Assembly (NCBI GenBank): GCA_030549495.1
Contig: JAUIRK010000953.1
Location: 648,001 to 712,000 of the forward strand
DNA: 64,000 bases
Reading direction: 5' to 3'
Source: Nectonema munidae
Taxonomy: Eukaryota > Nematomorpha > Nectonematoida > Nectonematidae
This document shows positions 24,881 to 36,011 of this stretch, one piece after another. The translations under genes were made by a program, and so were the position numbers. The notes below the pieces were generated by a model. That model was given only the letters and a program-made list of their open reading frames with translations. It did not search any database and was not told the DNA's origin. Within the stretch, counting starts at the first letter, position 1, and each line of letters begins with the position of its first letter.

Positions 24881-25500
24881 TAGAAGAAGGTTTGGTACTT
24901 ATGGGTTATATCCCCCCCCCCCCCCACTCTAAAAATTTTTTTTCTAATTTTTTCCAACTTAATAATTTTAAAATACTAATTAATTAATAATTTTAAATAT
25001 ATATTGTATGTATAAAAACATTGTATGTTGTATATTGTATATATATATTATAAATATATATTGTATGTAATAAATATGTATCTCCTGTTTAAACAAGTAA
25101 TTTATTATTTTTACTCATTTAAATTCAAATAAATTTTTTTTTTAATTTTTTAGTGGTGGGGGGGGGGGGGGAGATAACCCATAAGTACAGAAGGTTTTTA
25201 GAAAGTTGGACATAAATTGGATGAAAAATTCAAATTAAAGTTTTAAAAAAGGTGAAGGATTTTTTTACTTCAGTGAGCGATTTAAACCAAAAGGTTGAAA
25301 AACCCTGGGATAGAGGGTGGGTTTAAGAACTCCAAATGAAACGGGTCAATTCGGCCTCTAAATTTATTCATATTTGAAACCGAATTGTGCCTGAACCCTC
25401 CAAAATACTTGTTTTATGGCGGCTTTTTAATAACTTAGAGATCATTATATACTCTTCCCCTTTGCTTAGCATTTTAAACAAATTTAATGCAAAAAATCGA
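23787..25500. repeat. Direct repeat pair, about 125 bp
   Basis: GAAACCGAATTGTGCCTGAA through TTTAAACAAATTTAATGCAA occurs at about 23787-23910 and again at about 25375-25500 with only a few differences (for example CCACTTTGC against CCCCTTTGC). The pair brackets the MITE at 24894 and suggests a local segmental copy or two insertions of one short repeat. Confidence 0.8.
24894..25188. mobile_element. Palindromic MITE with 9-bp target duplication
   Basis: The ends are GGTACTTATGGGTTATAT followed by a long C run, and the inverse: a long G run followed by AGATAACCCATAAGTAC. A second inverted block of T/A tracts lies inside. The flanks carry the perfect 9-bp duplication AGAAGGTTT (24885-24893 and 25189-25197). 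The interior is A/T-rich microsatellite. Nine-base duplications are typical of Mutator-like elements, but the family is not proven. There are no genes. Confidence 0.85.
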
Positions 25501-25509
25501 AGTTGTCCA

Positions 25510-27400
25510 TATGGGTCTTTAATGGTGCTCAGTTAGACGTAGCCTATATAGAAAAGTATCATATTAAATACACTGGAAAGTCTAGCCATACTGTAGTAAT
25601 GTGTAATTGAACATCAACATTTAAAATCGCAATGATTTTTACACCCTGGTATCCCTTTGTTATTATATAAAATCATACATGGAGAAAATTTTATACTAAA
25701 TGGAGGTAATATGTAATTGATTGAAATGAATAAAATTATGAGAGGTTATTGAATGTCTTCATCCCCTTGAGGGTTAGGAAAAAATATGGAAGGTTGTCTT
25801 TAGTGTTCAATCATAAAATATAAAGCGTCTTTATAAGTTGTAAAAACTTCTATCAGAAAAAGTTAATCTATTTGAATAGCTTGAAAATGTGGAAAAAACA
25901 AAAAATGAGGGACGCACAACTTCAAGCTTTTAGAGACGGGGGCTTTTTGTCGTAATTTTAAATTTTATTATAAAAGAATTTCTCTCCAATGAATACATTA
26001 TTTCGCGACATTACACTTGCAGTCAGTTCCCAAATTCTTTAGCAAATCAAATTATCTTGTACTTTCTGGTTCAACAAGAAAAAAATGGAGCATATATGAT
26101 AGGATCTGAAAATAAGCTAATAAAGTATGACTGATCACTCTTCGTGTCAGCTTTTTTTACATTCATCTATTTGGATTGAGCACATTAAAGCTTCTTCTAT
26201 TTCATCTCTAATCATGAATTCTTCACATGAGCATGAGGGAAAATAATTTGGGGAATCATACCTTATTCAATAAAATTGAGGAATAAACTTTTTTGTAACA
26301 CAAATACCTTGTAAAGGAACAAGCTCAGTTTATGAGTGGAAAGTTTTGCGAAATTTTTTATAAATCAAACACTTTTGAAAAAATAATTTGGTATTATTTT
26401 AGTTTTTGAATGCTATTGTTTTGGTTTAGATAAAAATAGACAATAATTTGAAAACCTTTTTCTTTTTGAAGACAATGTAGCAAAGACAATAAACTAATAG
26501 AAACCAATAAAACATTTTAATAAACCATATGCGTGTAAGATGCAGGACATCTTTCAATGACCATCTAAAAATCGGCATTCACAAACGACCTTGAAATATG
26601 GTACGTCATCACACTTTAAAAATTGGTTATAAGTGAGTGTTTTCTAACATATACACACAACGACCCCTTGTCAAGATGATAAACGGCGCCAACCCCCTAC
26701 TCTAAGCAGCGTGATTAATAATCTTTCTGCGAAGGAAAAGGAAAGAAACATATATCCTAAAAATTCTTAGGTTTCAGCAGGTATTTAGCTGAATTAGTGC
26801 AATATCTGCAGTTGTACTTGAGAAGCATTAGATTTAAAATATCCATTTGAAAACCTCAACTTAAAACAAGAATAGTAATTTTGAAAATCTACTTTAAGCA
26901 AAGAAAGTTTTAAAGAAATTAAATAAAGAGAACATTAAAATTAATTTGGAGGAAGGGGCGATTGGACGGGCCATCGTACCTACTCCCCCAATCTGTACCC
27001 CTACTAAAAATGTATATATGTTCTCGACTATTAAAATAATATCGGTGAAACCGTAATTGGACCAATGATTTGTTTTTTATTTTTTCTGACACTGGTCCAT
27101 TCATAGGATTAGCAGGTTCATGAAGAAGGAAATTTTGTATTTCTAACAAAATTAATTAACATGAAAAATGTGTTGAAAGTAAAAGATAAGTTTCTATAAC
27201 AAAAAAGAGATAAACAATCCCATTTCAAAGTATATTTTTTGACATATGAGATTAGTGAACGAAAAACCAGAACTCCTCTAAATTTTTGGAGATTCCATTG
27301 TTAAGGTAAAATATGGAGATCTGCCAACCCTAGCTAGGTAATCAAATGAGTAGATCCCAGATTAATATTTATATAATAAAAGAAAAAAAAAGCATAAGTC
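25510..27400. other. Non-coding AT-rich stretch
   Basis: Nothing is supported here. Short open frames (for example near 26919-27149 on the - strand) lack motifs and look accidental. Confidence 0.4.
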
Positions 27401-27955
27401 TATTTTAACCCATTAATGACCACAACTTAAAAAAATTGAGAAACAAATACAAAGTTTGCATAAAACTTTTAGAGTATGTATCAAGAAGACTCATAAGTTA
27501 TGTTTATAACGATTTATTGAACTGGCTATATTAGATATACTTGACGACTATTTCAAACTATGAATTATAAACTAGTCTAGGACATTAAGGAAATTCTGTA
27601 TAATTCAAAATATTATTAAATCTTTAAAAAATAGTTTGACTACTAATGGACAAATGTAAATTTTTAATATATCACTTTAAAACAATTTATGTTACTGCAA
27701 ATGTTAGAATATAACTTTACAGTATTACAAATCATTTTTATTAGTATAATTATAGAAAAATGTATATTTTTGATTGATCACTTCAAACGAGTCACTATTC
27801 TAACAATAAAATTTTTATTTTGATTGATTACTTTTTATCGCTTATCGTATTCAAGCAAGGCTTCTCTTTTTTGATTTGCCTGCGTTCATTTTTATTCATA
27901 TATAGATTTTCTTCTGTCTGATTTTCAAGCAAAACACAACAAGAAATTTTTTCCA

Positions 27956-28215
27956 ATGTCCTCTCATGATACTTTTCATCAGGTTCTAACTCTCCAGGAT
28001 GCTCTCGATTTTTTGGAAGAGAATGAAAGTATTGATCCTAAAGTTGTAATTCTTCCTCCAGAATTCAATGATGGACAAGTTACTGACAGTGAAGAAGAAG
28101 AAGAAGACAATAATTTTATTTTTGAAAAACTTCTTCCTCCAGAATTCAATGATGGAAATTCGAGAGGAAGAAGAAGAAGAAAAAAATTTTTTTTTAAACT
28201 AAAGATGTTTCGGGA
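27956..28215 (+). pseudogene. piggyBac A transposase, N-terminal part
   Basis: The frame begins MSSHDTFHQVLTLQDALDFL and carries the acidic piggyBac N-terminus (DSEEEEEDNN). The segment LPPEFNDG occurs twice, showing a small internal duplication. The frame is lost in the A/T run near 28190-28210, and the rest of the protein continues in the next frame from about 28215. Confidence 0.75.
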
Positions 28216-28982
28216 TCTTTGGAAGTCTGCGCCTATGAAGAAACAGAAGAAATTCATCAATCCATCAAAAAACTTAAAAGAGAGTTTCCAAAATGGGAGA
28301 AAAAAAGTATAATCCCGTTGAAAAATAAAGAATTATTGCCCATTGCCGCAAAATTTCCTGAATTGATTAACATTGAGCCAATTTCTCTTTTTCAAAGAAT
28401 TTTTAATGATGAAATGATGGAATTGATAGTGACTGAAACAAACAGGTATTGTGGACAAAAAAACAAGAGCCTAAACTTTGATAGAGTAGAACTGAATAAG
28501 TTTCTCGGAATTCTTCTCACATCTGGTTATAACTCACGACCAAGGCAAAGAATGTATTGGAAAAAAGATGATGATACATTTTGTAGTGTTATAGCAAGTC
28601 AAATGTCAAGAAAGCGATTTGAAGATATAAAATCCTGTTTACATTTTTGTAACAATGATAATTTAGAAAAAAATGATAAATTATCGAAAATCAGACCTAT
28701 TCAGAACCTCCTTAATTCTTCCTTGAAACAGTTTGGTTTTTTTGCTGAAAAACTTTCCATAGATGAGCAAATGGTTCCTTATTATGGTAGAAATTCATCT
28801 AAAATGTACATGAAAGGTAAACCAATAAAGTTTGGGTACAAAAACTGGGTAATGGCCTCATCTGAGGGATTTCCTTTTCATTTTGTTACATATACTGGCG
28901 CTGCAGACCGAGAAGACAGAAGTTTGCCTCTTGGATCTGAAATTATTTTAAAGATGGTGTCACTTCTAAAAGATGTTGATAA
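28216..28982 (+). pseudogene. piggyBac A transposase, first catalytic part
   Basis: Residues show the DDE_Tnp_1_7 pattern: the ELINIEPISLFQRIFNDE region, then LSKIRPIQNLLNSSLKQ, and LSIDEQMVPYYGRNSSKM with the first catalytic Asp in SIDE, followed by KGKPIKFGYKNWVM. The frame runs up to the CMC insertion point at 28983 (after DVDN). The second and third catalytic residues lie beyond the insert, at 31418-32087. In the piggyBac family the transposase cuts and pastes at TTAA without leaving a footprint. Confidence 0.85.
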
Positions 28983-31414
28983 CACTGGTCAACAAATTTT
29001 TATTTTTTTTCTTTGGCAGACCATCTAGGAGTGTTTTCTGGGGTTTTGAAGGTCGCTGATTACGAATATAACATTGGTTTTGTCTGATTGGCTCTAGTTT
29101 AGAAGATACTGATAACCTCAAATAAGCCTAAACTGCTAAAATTCTCCCTGAAATACTTCAATATAGAAGCAGTAAATAATAATATCAGAAAATACATAAT
29201 AATTATTATGTATGTAGTGTTTTTAAAACAGTATTTAAGAATTTTCTTTTTAATTCTTTTCCTTTTTTATTCCAGAGTTGAAAATGAGTTCCAGAGAGAA
29301 AATGAGTTCTTCTAAAAGACGTTGTAGATATGAACCGGATGTCTTTTGTTACATCTGTGGACAGTATATGATGGCACAACAAAAGAGGAATATTACAGAC
29401 TTTGTCAAGAGGGCGTACAAAGCATACTTCGATATGAAACTAGGTGACCAAGATAAGTCTTGGGCCCCACATATGGTGTGCAAAACCTGTGTAGAAAGTC
29501 TCCGCGCTTGGACCAATGGTAAGCTGAAGTTGAAGTTTGCTGTACCAATGGTGTGGAGAGAGCCCAAGAATCATTTTGATGACTGCTACTTCTGTATCAA
29601 TGATATGACGGGGTTTAACAAGCACAAGAAAGCAAATTGGCAGTATCCGAGCCTGGATTCTGCTATCCGTCCTGTTGCGCACTCTGAGGATCTACCTGTG
29701 CCTGTTTTCACCAGTCTGCCTGAAATCGATGAAACCGAAGAGATTCCAGCTGATCTTTCAATATCAAGTGGTGATAGCTGTAGTGACTATGAAGAACCCT
29801 CAAATGGCCCTCAGCTTTTCAATCAATCTGAACTTAATGACCTAGTGCGAGACCTTTGTTTGTCGAAGGAGCAGTCTGAAGTTCTTGCATCACGACTCCA
29901 AGAGAAAAACATTCTTGATTCTGGCACAAAAGTAACATACTATAGGACAAGGGAAGGCAGCTTGCTTAGTTTCTTTTCTAAAGAAGATGACCTGGTCTTT
30001 TGTAATGACGTTTCTGCACTTCTTAACTGCATGGGGATCTCGTCATATGACCCAGCAGATTGGCGTCTCTTTATAGATAGCTCGAAATCAAGTCTAAAAG
30101 TTGTACTTTTGCATAATGGCAATAAGTTTGCTCCTGTACCAATTGGCCATTCTACCAAGATGAAAGAAGAGTATGATGGTATCCAATTTGTTCTTGAAAA
30201 ACTAAATTACAACACTCATAAATGGCTGATTTGTGTGGACTTGAAAATGGTGAATTTTCTGCTTGGTCAGCAAAGTGGGTACACAAAGTATCCCTGCTTT
30301 CTTTGTTTGTGGGATAGCAGAGCAAGAAACCAGCACTGGAGAAGGGAGAACTGGCCAGAACGAGAAAGTCTCGAAGTCGGCACAGCCAACGTCATCAATG
30401 AGCCTTTGGTACCCAGGGATAGAATCATCTTCCCTCCATTGCACATAAAACTAGGGCTCATGAAGCAGTTTGTTAAGGCGTTGAACAAAGATGGGGATTG
30501 CTTCAAGTACATATGCAGGCAATTTCCAGGTCTTTCCATCGAAAAAGCTAAAGGTGGCATCTTCGATGGACCTCAGATTCGAACGCTCATGAGGGATTCT
30601 GACTTCACTAATCATATGAACAGGGTTGAGTTAAATGCTTGGGTGTCCTTCACAGATGTAGTGACAAACTTTTTGGGAAATCACAAAGCTGATAATTACA
30701 AGCAATTGGTCCGTAAGATGCTTACTGCATACGAAAAACTAGGGGCAAATGTGAGCATTAAAGTTCATTTCTTGTTTAGCCACCTCGACAGATTTCCTGG
30801 TAATCTTGGTGATTACAGTGAGGAGCAAGGAGAGAGATTCCATCAAGACATCAAAACAATGGAAGAGAGGTATCAAGGCAAATGGGATGAGCACATGATG
30901 GCAGACTACTGCTGGAACCTTTTGAGAGACTGTCCGAAAGTTGCTCACAAGCGAAAATCGTATAAACGTCAATTTCACTTTTGTGAATAAAATATTGTTT
31001 TGTGTGTTCATTGTAACTAAGAATCTAGTGTATAATAAATGCTTTGCATTAAAATTCAGTAAATTTTTAGCAAATTTTTTGTATATTCTCGAAATCTATG
31101 AAAAGTGTTCAGTTATTATAGGATAAATGAAATGATGTTATATCTAACTTAACTTGTTAGATTGAGATTTTACACTGTCTTTGTGGTTTTAGATTATCAT
31201 AAAAATCAATATCTGACATTTTTGCACTATTTAGCCGTTTTTTGTACGTTTAGTTATGGTCGCGAATGGGTGATTTCAGACGAACGACCCCCCTGTGATA
31301 TCTCCAAAACTAGAGCCAACTTGAAAAAACAAATGTCAGATTCGGATTCAGCGCCCTTGAAAACCCCAGAAACCAGTCTCACTTTGCCTGCCAAAAATAT
31401 TGTGTTGACCAGTG
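28983..31414 (+). mobile_element. CMC-type (CACTA/Mirage/Chapaev) transposon
   Basis: The termini are CACTGGTCAACAAATTTTT on the left and the inverse of CACTGGTCAACACAATATTT on the right. Further matching inside (TTTCTGGGGTTTT.AAGG, TTGGCTCTAGTTT.GA) makes diverged inverted repeats of about 130 bp. The flanking target is TAA on each side (28980-28982 and 31415-31417), a 3-bp duplication as CACTA-type elements make. The CACTG end, the 3-bp duplication and the transposase inside all agree with the CMC superfamily. Removing the element with one TAA restores the piggyBac frame across the join. Confidence 0.85.
29284..30990 (+). CDS. CMC superfamily transposase, full-length open frame
   Basis: An uninterrupted frame of 568 residues from ATG 29284. 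An acceptor-like TTTATTCCAG just upstream suggests a spliced 5' UTR. N-terminal Cys pairs (FCYICG and CKTC, then CYFC) form a probable zinc module. Candidate DDE residues are D in LFIDSS (about residue 258), D in LICVDLKM (about 317) and E in SEEQGERFHQD (about 515). Between the second D and E lie the C-x2-C (YPCFLCLWD) and PPLHIKLG motifs seen in CMC transposases. The protein would cut DNA at CACTG ends. The frame is open and ordinary in codon use, so the copy could be young or still active. The superfamily call rests on motifs and ends, not on a search. Confidence 0.8.
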   Translation: MSSREKMSSSKRRCRYEPDVFCYICGQYMMAQQKRNITDFVKRAYKAYFDMKLGDQDKSWAPHMVCKTCVESLRAWTNGKLKLKFAVPMVWREPKNHFDDCYFCINDMTGFNKHKKANWQYPSLDSAIRPVAHSEDLPVPVFTSLPEIDETEEIPADLSISSGDSCSDYEEPSNGPQLFNQSELNDLVRDLCLSKEQSEVLASRLQEKNILDSGTKVTYYRTREGSLLSFFSKEDDLVFCNDVSALLNCMGISSYDPADWRLFIDSSKSSLKVVLLHNGNKFAPVPIGHSTKMKEEYDGIQFVLEKLNYNTHKWLICVDLKMVNFLLGQQSGYTKYPCFLCLWDSRARNQHWRRENWPERESLEVGTANVINEPLVPRDRIIFPPLHIKLGLMKQFVKALNKDGDCFKYICRQFPGLSIEKAKGGIFDGPQIRTLMRDSDFTNHMNRVELNAWVSFTDVVTNFLGNHKADNYKQLVRKMLTAYEKLGANVSIKVHFLFSHLDRFPGNLGDYSEEQGERFHQDIKTMEERYQGKWDEHMMADYCWNLLRDCPKVAHKRKSYKRQFHFCE

Positions 31415-31417
31415 TAA

Positions 31418-32087
31418 TCATTATATATTTTTTGATAATTTTTTTACGTCTTACGATCTCTTAAAAGTTTTGCGCAAAAGAAATGTAAAAGCGATGGGAA
31501 CAATCCGAGAAAATAGAATGTCAAAGTGTCCTTTTAAAAAAGTAAAAGAAATAAAAAAGGAAAAAAGTAGAGGATTTTGGGAAACTTTTTGTGACGGTGA
31601 AGTTTCAATTGTTCAATGGCTAGATAATAGAGTTGTTTATTTAGCTTCCAATTTTTGGAAAACAGGTAAAGTGAACAAAATAAAAAGATATAGCCAAAAG
31701 GAAAAAAAACATATTTTTGTTTCATCTCCTGATTGCTTCAGCCTTTACAATGCTAGTATGGGTGGAGTGGATTTGCTTGACAGGTTTGTAAGTGAGTACC
31801 GTCCTAACATCCACTCAAAGAAATGGTATTGGCCTCTCTTCATCAATTGCTTGAGTATATCTGTTGTGGCATCATGGAAACTTTATGTGGAAGTGAAATC
31901 AACACCTCAAAAAGACTTACTTGAGTTCACAAGAGACATTGTGCATTCATTGTTTTCTAAAGCACTAACGTCAAAAATTATCCCTGGCCCAAGTGGAAAG
32001 CGCATTGAAAATCTAACATATGGTCTGCACCACCCAATTTCAGCTTTTACCCAAGGAAGATGTTCCCTCTGTAAAAAAATACAATAA
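31418..32087 (+). pseudogene. piggyBac A transposase, second catalytic part and Cys-rich tail
   Basis: After the CMC element the frame resumes as HYIFFDNFFTSYDLLKVLRK with the second catalytic Asp in FFDNFF, then AMGTIRENRMSKC, then MGGVDLLDRFVSEYRPN with the third Asp in GGVD, then KKWYWPLFINCLSISVVASW. The tail GRCSLCKKI begins the C-terminal zinc domain. Its second half (MCYQCKVRLHPLCFYDYHSK) is one frame away at about 32090-32155, so the protein has a late frameshift as well as the early one. Confidence 0.85.
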
Positions 32088-32898
32088 AGATGTGTTATCA
32101 ATGCAAGGTTCGTTTGCATCCTTTGTGTTTTTACGATTATCATTCAAAATAAATAAATTTTTATTTGTTAAACTTTTTTCTTATATTACTAGCATTTGAG
32201 TCCAATGTTCCTATAGAGGAACATCATAAACTTTTCAAAAATTTCTGACTTTTTAAAACTCAAAAGACTACATTGGGATTATTTTTAGTTAATTTAAGAG
32301 GTTTTTTTATATTCAGTAACTTATTTCAGTGAAAATAAAAAAATTCCTAGTTTTGTTTCCACATATTATAATCAACTTCAAAAAAAAGAAAAAGTAACTA
32401 AATTGATTTTAATAATTTTTACAAAAAATATTTAAAATTAAAAAAATGTTTTTAAAAATCAATAATTTAAAGTTTATTTTTCCTAATTACATAAAAAATT
32501 TTAACATCAAAATATTCAATTTCAAAAAAATAGGTCATTTATATTATGTTCCTATAGAGGAACATTGGACGTTAATGGGTTAATAATCCGTTTAAAATAA
32601 TTCTTGTAAGGAAATAGAGATTAGTAAAATTTTACACAGTATCAAAAGAATCATCAGTTATGCTAAAAGCGATTTAGTGTCCTGGCTGTATTAGAAGACA
32701 TGACGACTATTTCAAACTATGAATTATAAAATAGTCTAGGACATTAAGGAAATTCTGTATAATTTAAAATATTATTAAATCTTTAAAAAATAGTTTGACT
32801 ACTAATTACCCTGAAATTTAATATATACTTTAAAACAATTTATTTACACAAATATTAGAGTATAATTTTACAGTACACAAAATTTTTACTTAGTATAA

Positions 32899-33891
32899 TT
32901 ATGAAAAATTATTCCAAAAAACCTCTTTAGAAGGAACACTTTGACGAGTTTCTTTGGGAACTTTTTGATTAAGGATATTCCAATCAAAACAAAAGTCGAA
33001 ACAGTAGCCCAGAGTTCTAAATAAAATTCTAAACAGTTGACGTAAATATGTGTAATCAGGACTTTCATCAAAATGCAAAGAACGACAGTAATTAAGGAAC
33101 ATCATAAACTCTCTAGGATAGCCTCTACAAAGAGATTCAATTGCTGTACTCATTTTCTTTTCACTTATTTTTTCGTATTTTTGTTTTTTAGTCGAGGCTT
33201 TAAGTCCTTGCCATGGTAAGGAGGTTCTGTTGAAATACATTAAAATATAACCAAGGGATTCTAAGTCATCTCTTCTACTTTGTTCAATTCCAAGATGAGC
33301 ATTAATACTTGCATAACGAGCAGTTCCAGTTAGGTTTTTGTTTTCTCTATAAGGAATATGTTGTTTAGTTCGAATATCTCTATATTTCTTTGCTAAACCA
33401 AAGTCTATGATGTAGAGTTTATTACAATTTTTACCAATACCCATGAGAAAGTTATCGGGTTTTACGTCACGATGGATAAAACTTTTGGAGTGAATAAATT
33501 CCAGTCTATGAACCATTTGATCAGAAAGCATTAAAACAGTTTTTAACGTAAACCTTCTTCCACAGTAGTTATAAAGATCCTCCAAACTAGGACCAAGAAG
33601 ATCCATTATTAATATATTGTAGCCTTTTTCAGTACCAAAATGTCTAAAACAAGGTATACCAATACCACCATGAAAAATTCTATATAATTTACTTTCATAA
33701 AGTAGTTGTAAATGCTTGCCTTTAACATCTTCCATTTTAACAGCAACTTCTTCTCCATTTATTTGATTTATACCTAAATAAATTTTACCAAAGGATCCAG
33801 CTCCAAGCTCTCTAACTAATCTATATTTTTCTGCAACAATAAAATTCTTTTTAGATGTATTTATTTTTACAGAATTCATAGCAAACAACAC
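32899..33891 (-). CDS. CSNK1A1-like: Casein kinase 1 alpha-like protein kinase, intronless
   Basis: An open frame of 330 residues reads through the whole kinase fold. The Gly-rich loop is [13 protein letters not shown], the Lys is in [20 protein letters not shown] and [12 protein letters not shown] carry the catalytic and metal-binding residues, and the CK1 signature [20 protein letters not shown] replaces the usual APE. The C-lobe continues through [20 protein letters not shown] and [14 protein letters not shown]. Animal CK1 alpha is about 325-340 residues and normally has introns, so this is probably a retrocopy, although no poly-A tail is visible at its 3' end. CK1 alpha phosphorylates primed serine/threonine sites, for example in Wnt signalling. 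Start at 33891 (MLFAMNS) or at the internal Met at 33879. The last codons lie in the piggyBac-like repeat. Confidence 0.9.
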   Translation of the reverse strand: MLFAMNSVKINTSKKNFIVAEKYRLVRELGAGSFGKIYLGINQINGEEVAVKMEDVKGKHLQLLYESKLYRIFHGGIGIPCFRHFGTEKGYNILIMDLLGPSLEDLYNYCGRRFTLKTVLMLSDQMVHRLEFIHSKSFIHRDVKPDNFLMGIGKNCNKLYIIDFGLAKKYRDIRTKQHIPYRENKNLTGTARYASINAHLGIEQSRRDDLESLGYILMYFNRTSLPWQGLKASTKKQKYEKISEKKMSTAIESLCRGYPREFMMFLNYCRSLHFDESPDYTYLRQLFRILFRTLGYCFDFCFDWNILNQKVPKETRQSVPSKEVFWNNFS

Positions 33892-34109
33892 ATAGAACGA
33901 TTATATAGAAAATGTCAATGCACAAAAAAAATTGCACAAGTTAATAAAATAAAATATATATTTAATTACAAAATTTATAAAATATAACATCTTAAATAAA
34001 TAATGATTAATTTATGCTACGAATATAAATTTTTTTAATTATTTTAATCATAGTATCTTCTAAACCATATAATCTTTCAAAGTTTATTCTTTGAACTTGT
34101 TCAAATATG

Positions 34110-34850
34110 TTTAACTGATTCAAGAAATATTTTAGGAATCATTATTGATAAAAAAAACATTAAATTTGATCTAAATAGCACTTTCAGTAAAAGAAAAGCT
34201 CAATATCATTTCAAACAAATATGTAAATTCACAGATATAACTAAACCTTTAAAAAGCTCTTATCACTCCAGTTGTTCAATACTGTTCTGAAGTATAGATG
34301 ATGAATAAAAACGATGTTAAACACAATAAAATGTGGTACAAAATACGCAAACAGAATGTAGGAATAATTTTTAATGTTTCACAAGGCTCTCTGGAAATTA
34401 TTCTTAGATTACCAAATTTAACTCTTTTAAATCAAATTCATTCTGCTAGACATAATTTGGGAGCATGAAAAATCGAATTCATCCGCATTTTAAAATTATT
34501 TTAGACAACGTGAAGAAGAAAAACGCTACTATTATGCCTTTCATCAAAGTTACCACAAAAATAAGAAAAATACACTACTTACCAGACCACTTATCCAAAA
34601 TGAACAGTGATTTTATCCGAAAAAAAGATCAAAAATATTATATTGATTTCGCAACAACAAAGAGTTACTAAAATTCTAAATATACCCTATAACAACAAGG
34701 GAGAGGTTCTAATAATGAGTCTTTTCTTGAATGCAACAAAATTTTACAACAACTTGTTTTCTTCTCAAAGAGCAACCCCACAAAGCACCCTAGAAATTTT
34801 AATATCTTGTCCGATCTTTAATATAAATATCAGATCAGACATGTAACATC
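34110..34850 (+). pseudogene. LINE reverse transcriptase 3' fragment
   Basis: Across frames the + strand reads LGIIIDKKNIKFDLNSTFSK, then VVQYCSEVWMMNKNDV, KMWYKIRKQNVGIIFNVS and LRLPNLTLLNQIHSARHNLG. This is the C-terminal (post-RT) part of non-LTR retrotransposon ORF2. Several frame changes and stops are present. It is a dead, 5'-truncated copy. Confidence 0.6.
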
Positions 34851-34869
34851 ATCGCATCATCCAATAAGA

Positions 34870-36000
34870 AAAATTTTTGCAACCTTATATAGAATTTAAT
34901 TATGATTATTCAACTATTATTGCCTATTAAACATTGCATTTTGTTTATTTTTTTAGAGCTTTGTTGTAGTGTATAATGTATAGTGCAAAGTTATTATAAA
35001 AGAATATATTTTCAATTTTACAATCATTAAATTATAATTGATGTTATGTTTCTTATTTATTAAAAAATGACAATTTATATATTTTTTTCTTAGTAGAAAA
35101 TATTTCAACTATATATTTTAAAAATTTCAAAGAGGTGTTCATGACTAGCCAACGTTACACACATAAATAAAACATAATATACAATGATTTCAATAAATAA
35201 AATAAGATGTCATCTAAATAGATTTATATAATTCAAATTAAATTATTTTATGAAAATCCAAGAAATAAAGAACAGCTAATATAGAGAAAGAGATAAGTTT
35301 TTAATAGAAAGTCACTTATGCTCTAATTGTGTTGCTTATTTTTCTATCAAGTTATATTTCTTTTTATTTAATTATTTATAAATCTCACAATCAAAAACAA
35401 TAAGTTTGCGCTTATTTTATAAATATAACTCTAAACATATTGATTCTATTTTTATTGCCAAAAAGAAATGGCCTTTTTGCCTTCAATAATAGGCAAAAGT
35501 ATCGAAGAGGTTTTAGAATACGACCATGAGTTTAATAGAAGGCAACTATTGATTCTCAAAACTACTCATTAAAGAAAACTAATGTTAATTACCTTTAAAA
35601 AAACGTTTTCAAAATATAAATAAAAAATAATTATTGAAATGGTTAAAATATTAAAGTTAGCATGTATTTAAAATGAAATAGAAATATTTGTTTTTTCTCT
35701 ATAAGTAGAAAAATTGACATCAGAAATTAAGATCTTTGATTGTATCTTTATATATTATGTTTTGCTTTTTATAATTCTTCAAAATTCTTTAAATTTATTA
35801 GTGTAAGCTCATGTTAAAATTTTTATAATGAAGAGAAATGTGGTTAATAAGCAAATCCTAATAGTCGCTAATGTTAATAATATTGGAGTTACGCTTTTTC
35901 TAATTGATAAATAGATAATCAGCAATTATTCATAAATTTTTTATAAAACAAAAAATATTTTTTTATATCTTTCGCTGAAAAATAATTTGTTTATACATAT
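34870..36000. other. Non-coding AT-rich stretch
   Basis: Nothing supported beyond A/T-rich intergenic sequence. Confidence 0.4.
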
Positions 36001-36011
36001 ACTTAAAATTA

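Larger units (their letters stand above)
27405..32583 (+). mobile_element. piggyBac A, interrupted by a CMC transposon
   Basis: TTAA at 27405-27408 is followed by CCCATTAATGACC, and TTAA at 32580-32583 is preceded by the inverse (GGACGTTAATGGG). That gives a piggyBac-type element of about 5.2 kb, or about 2.75 kb without the CMC insert at 28983-31414. The palindrome TGTTCCTATAGAGGAACA occurs just inside the right end (32549) and again about 340 bases further in (32204). The coding parts are listed separately. Confidence 0.9.
27440..32912. repeat. Direct repeat: piggyBac A 5' region and a second copy beside the kinase
   Basis: The region at about 27440-27745, inside the left end of piggyBac A, matches about 32600-32912 just outside its right end. 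Shared blocks include GACTATTTCAAACTATGAAT, TAGTCTAGGACATTAAGGAA, ATTCTGTATAATT, TCTTTAAAAAATAGTTTGAC and TAGTATAATTAT. The similarity appears to reach back to the TTAA at 32580, where the ACCCATTAATG end is degenerate. The second copy therefore looks like the 5' end of another piggyBac relic, and the kinase gene ends within it. Confidence 0.8.

Noticed and set aside
24005-25170. Poly-C and poly-G runs as assembly artefacts
   Set aside because: Two of them form matched arms of a MITE with a perfect 9-bp duplication, so they are probably real, although their exact lengths may be unreliable.
29349-30560. Long - strand frames opposite the CMC transposase
   Set aside because: They are antisense shadows of the intact transposase and contain no domain motifs.
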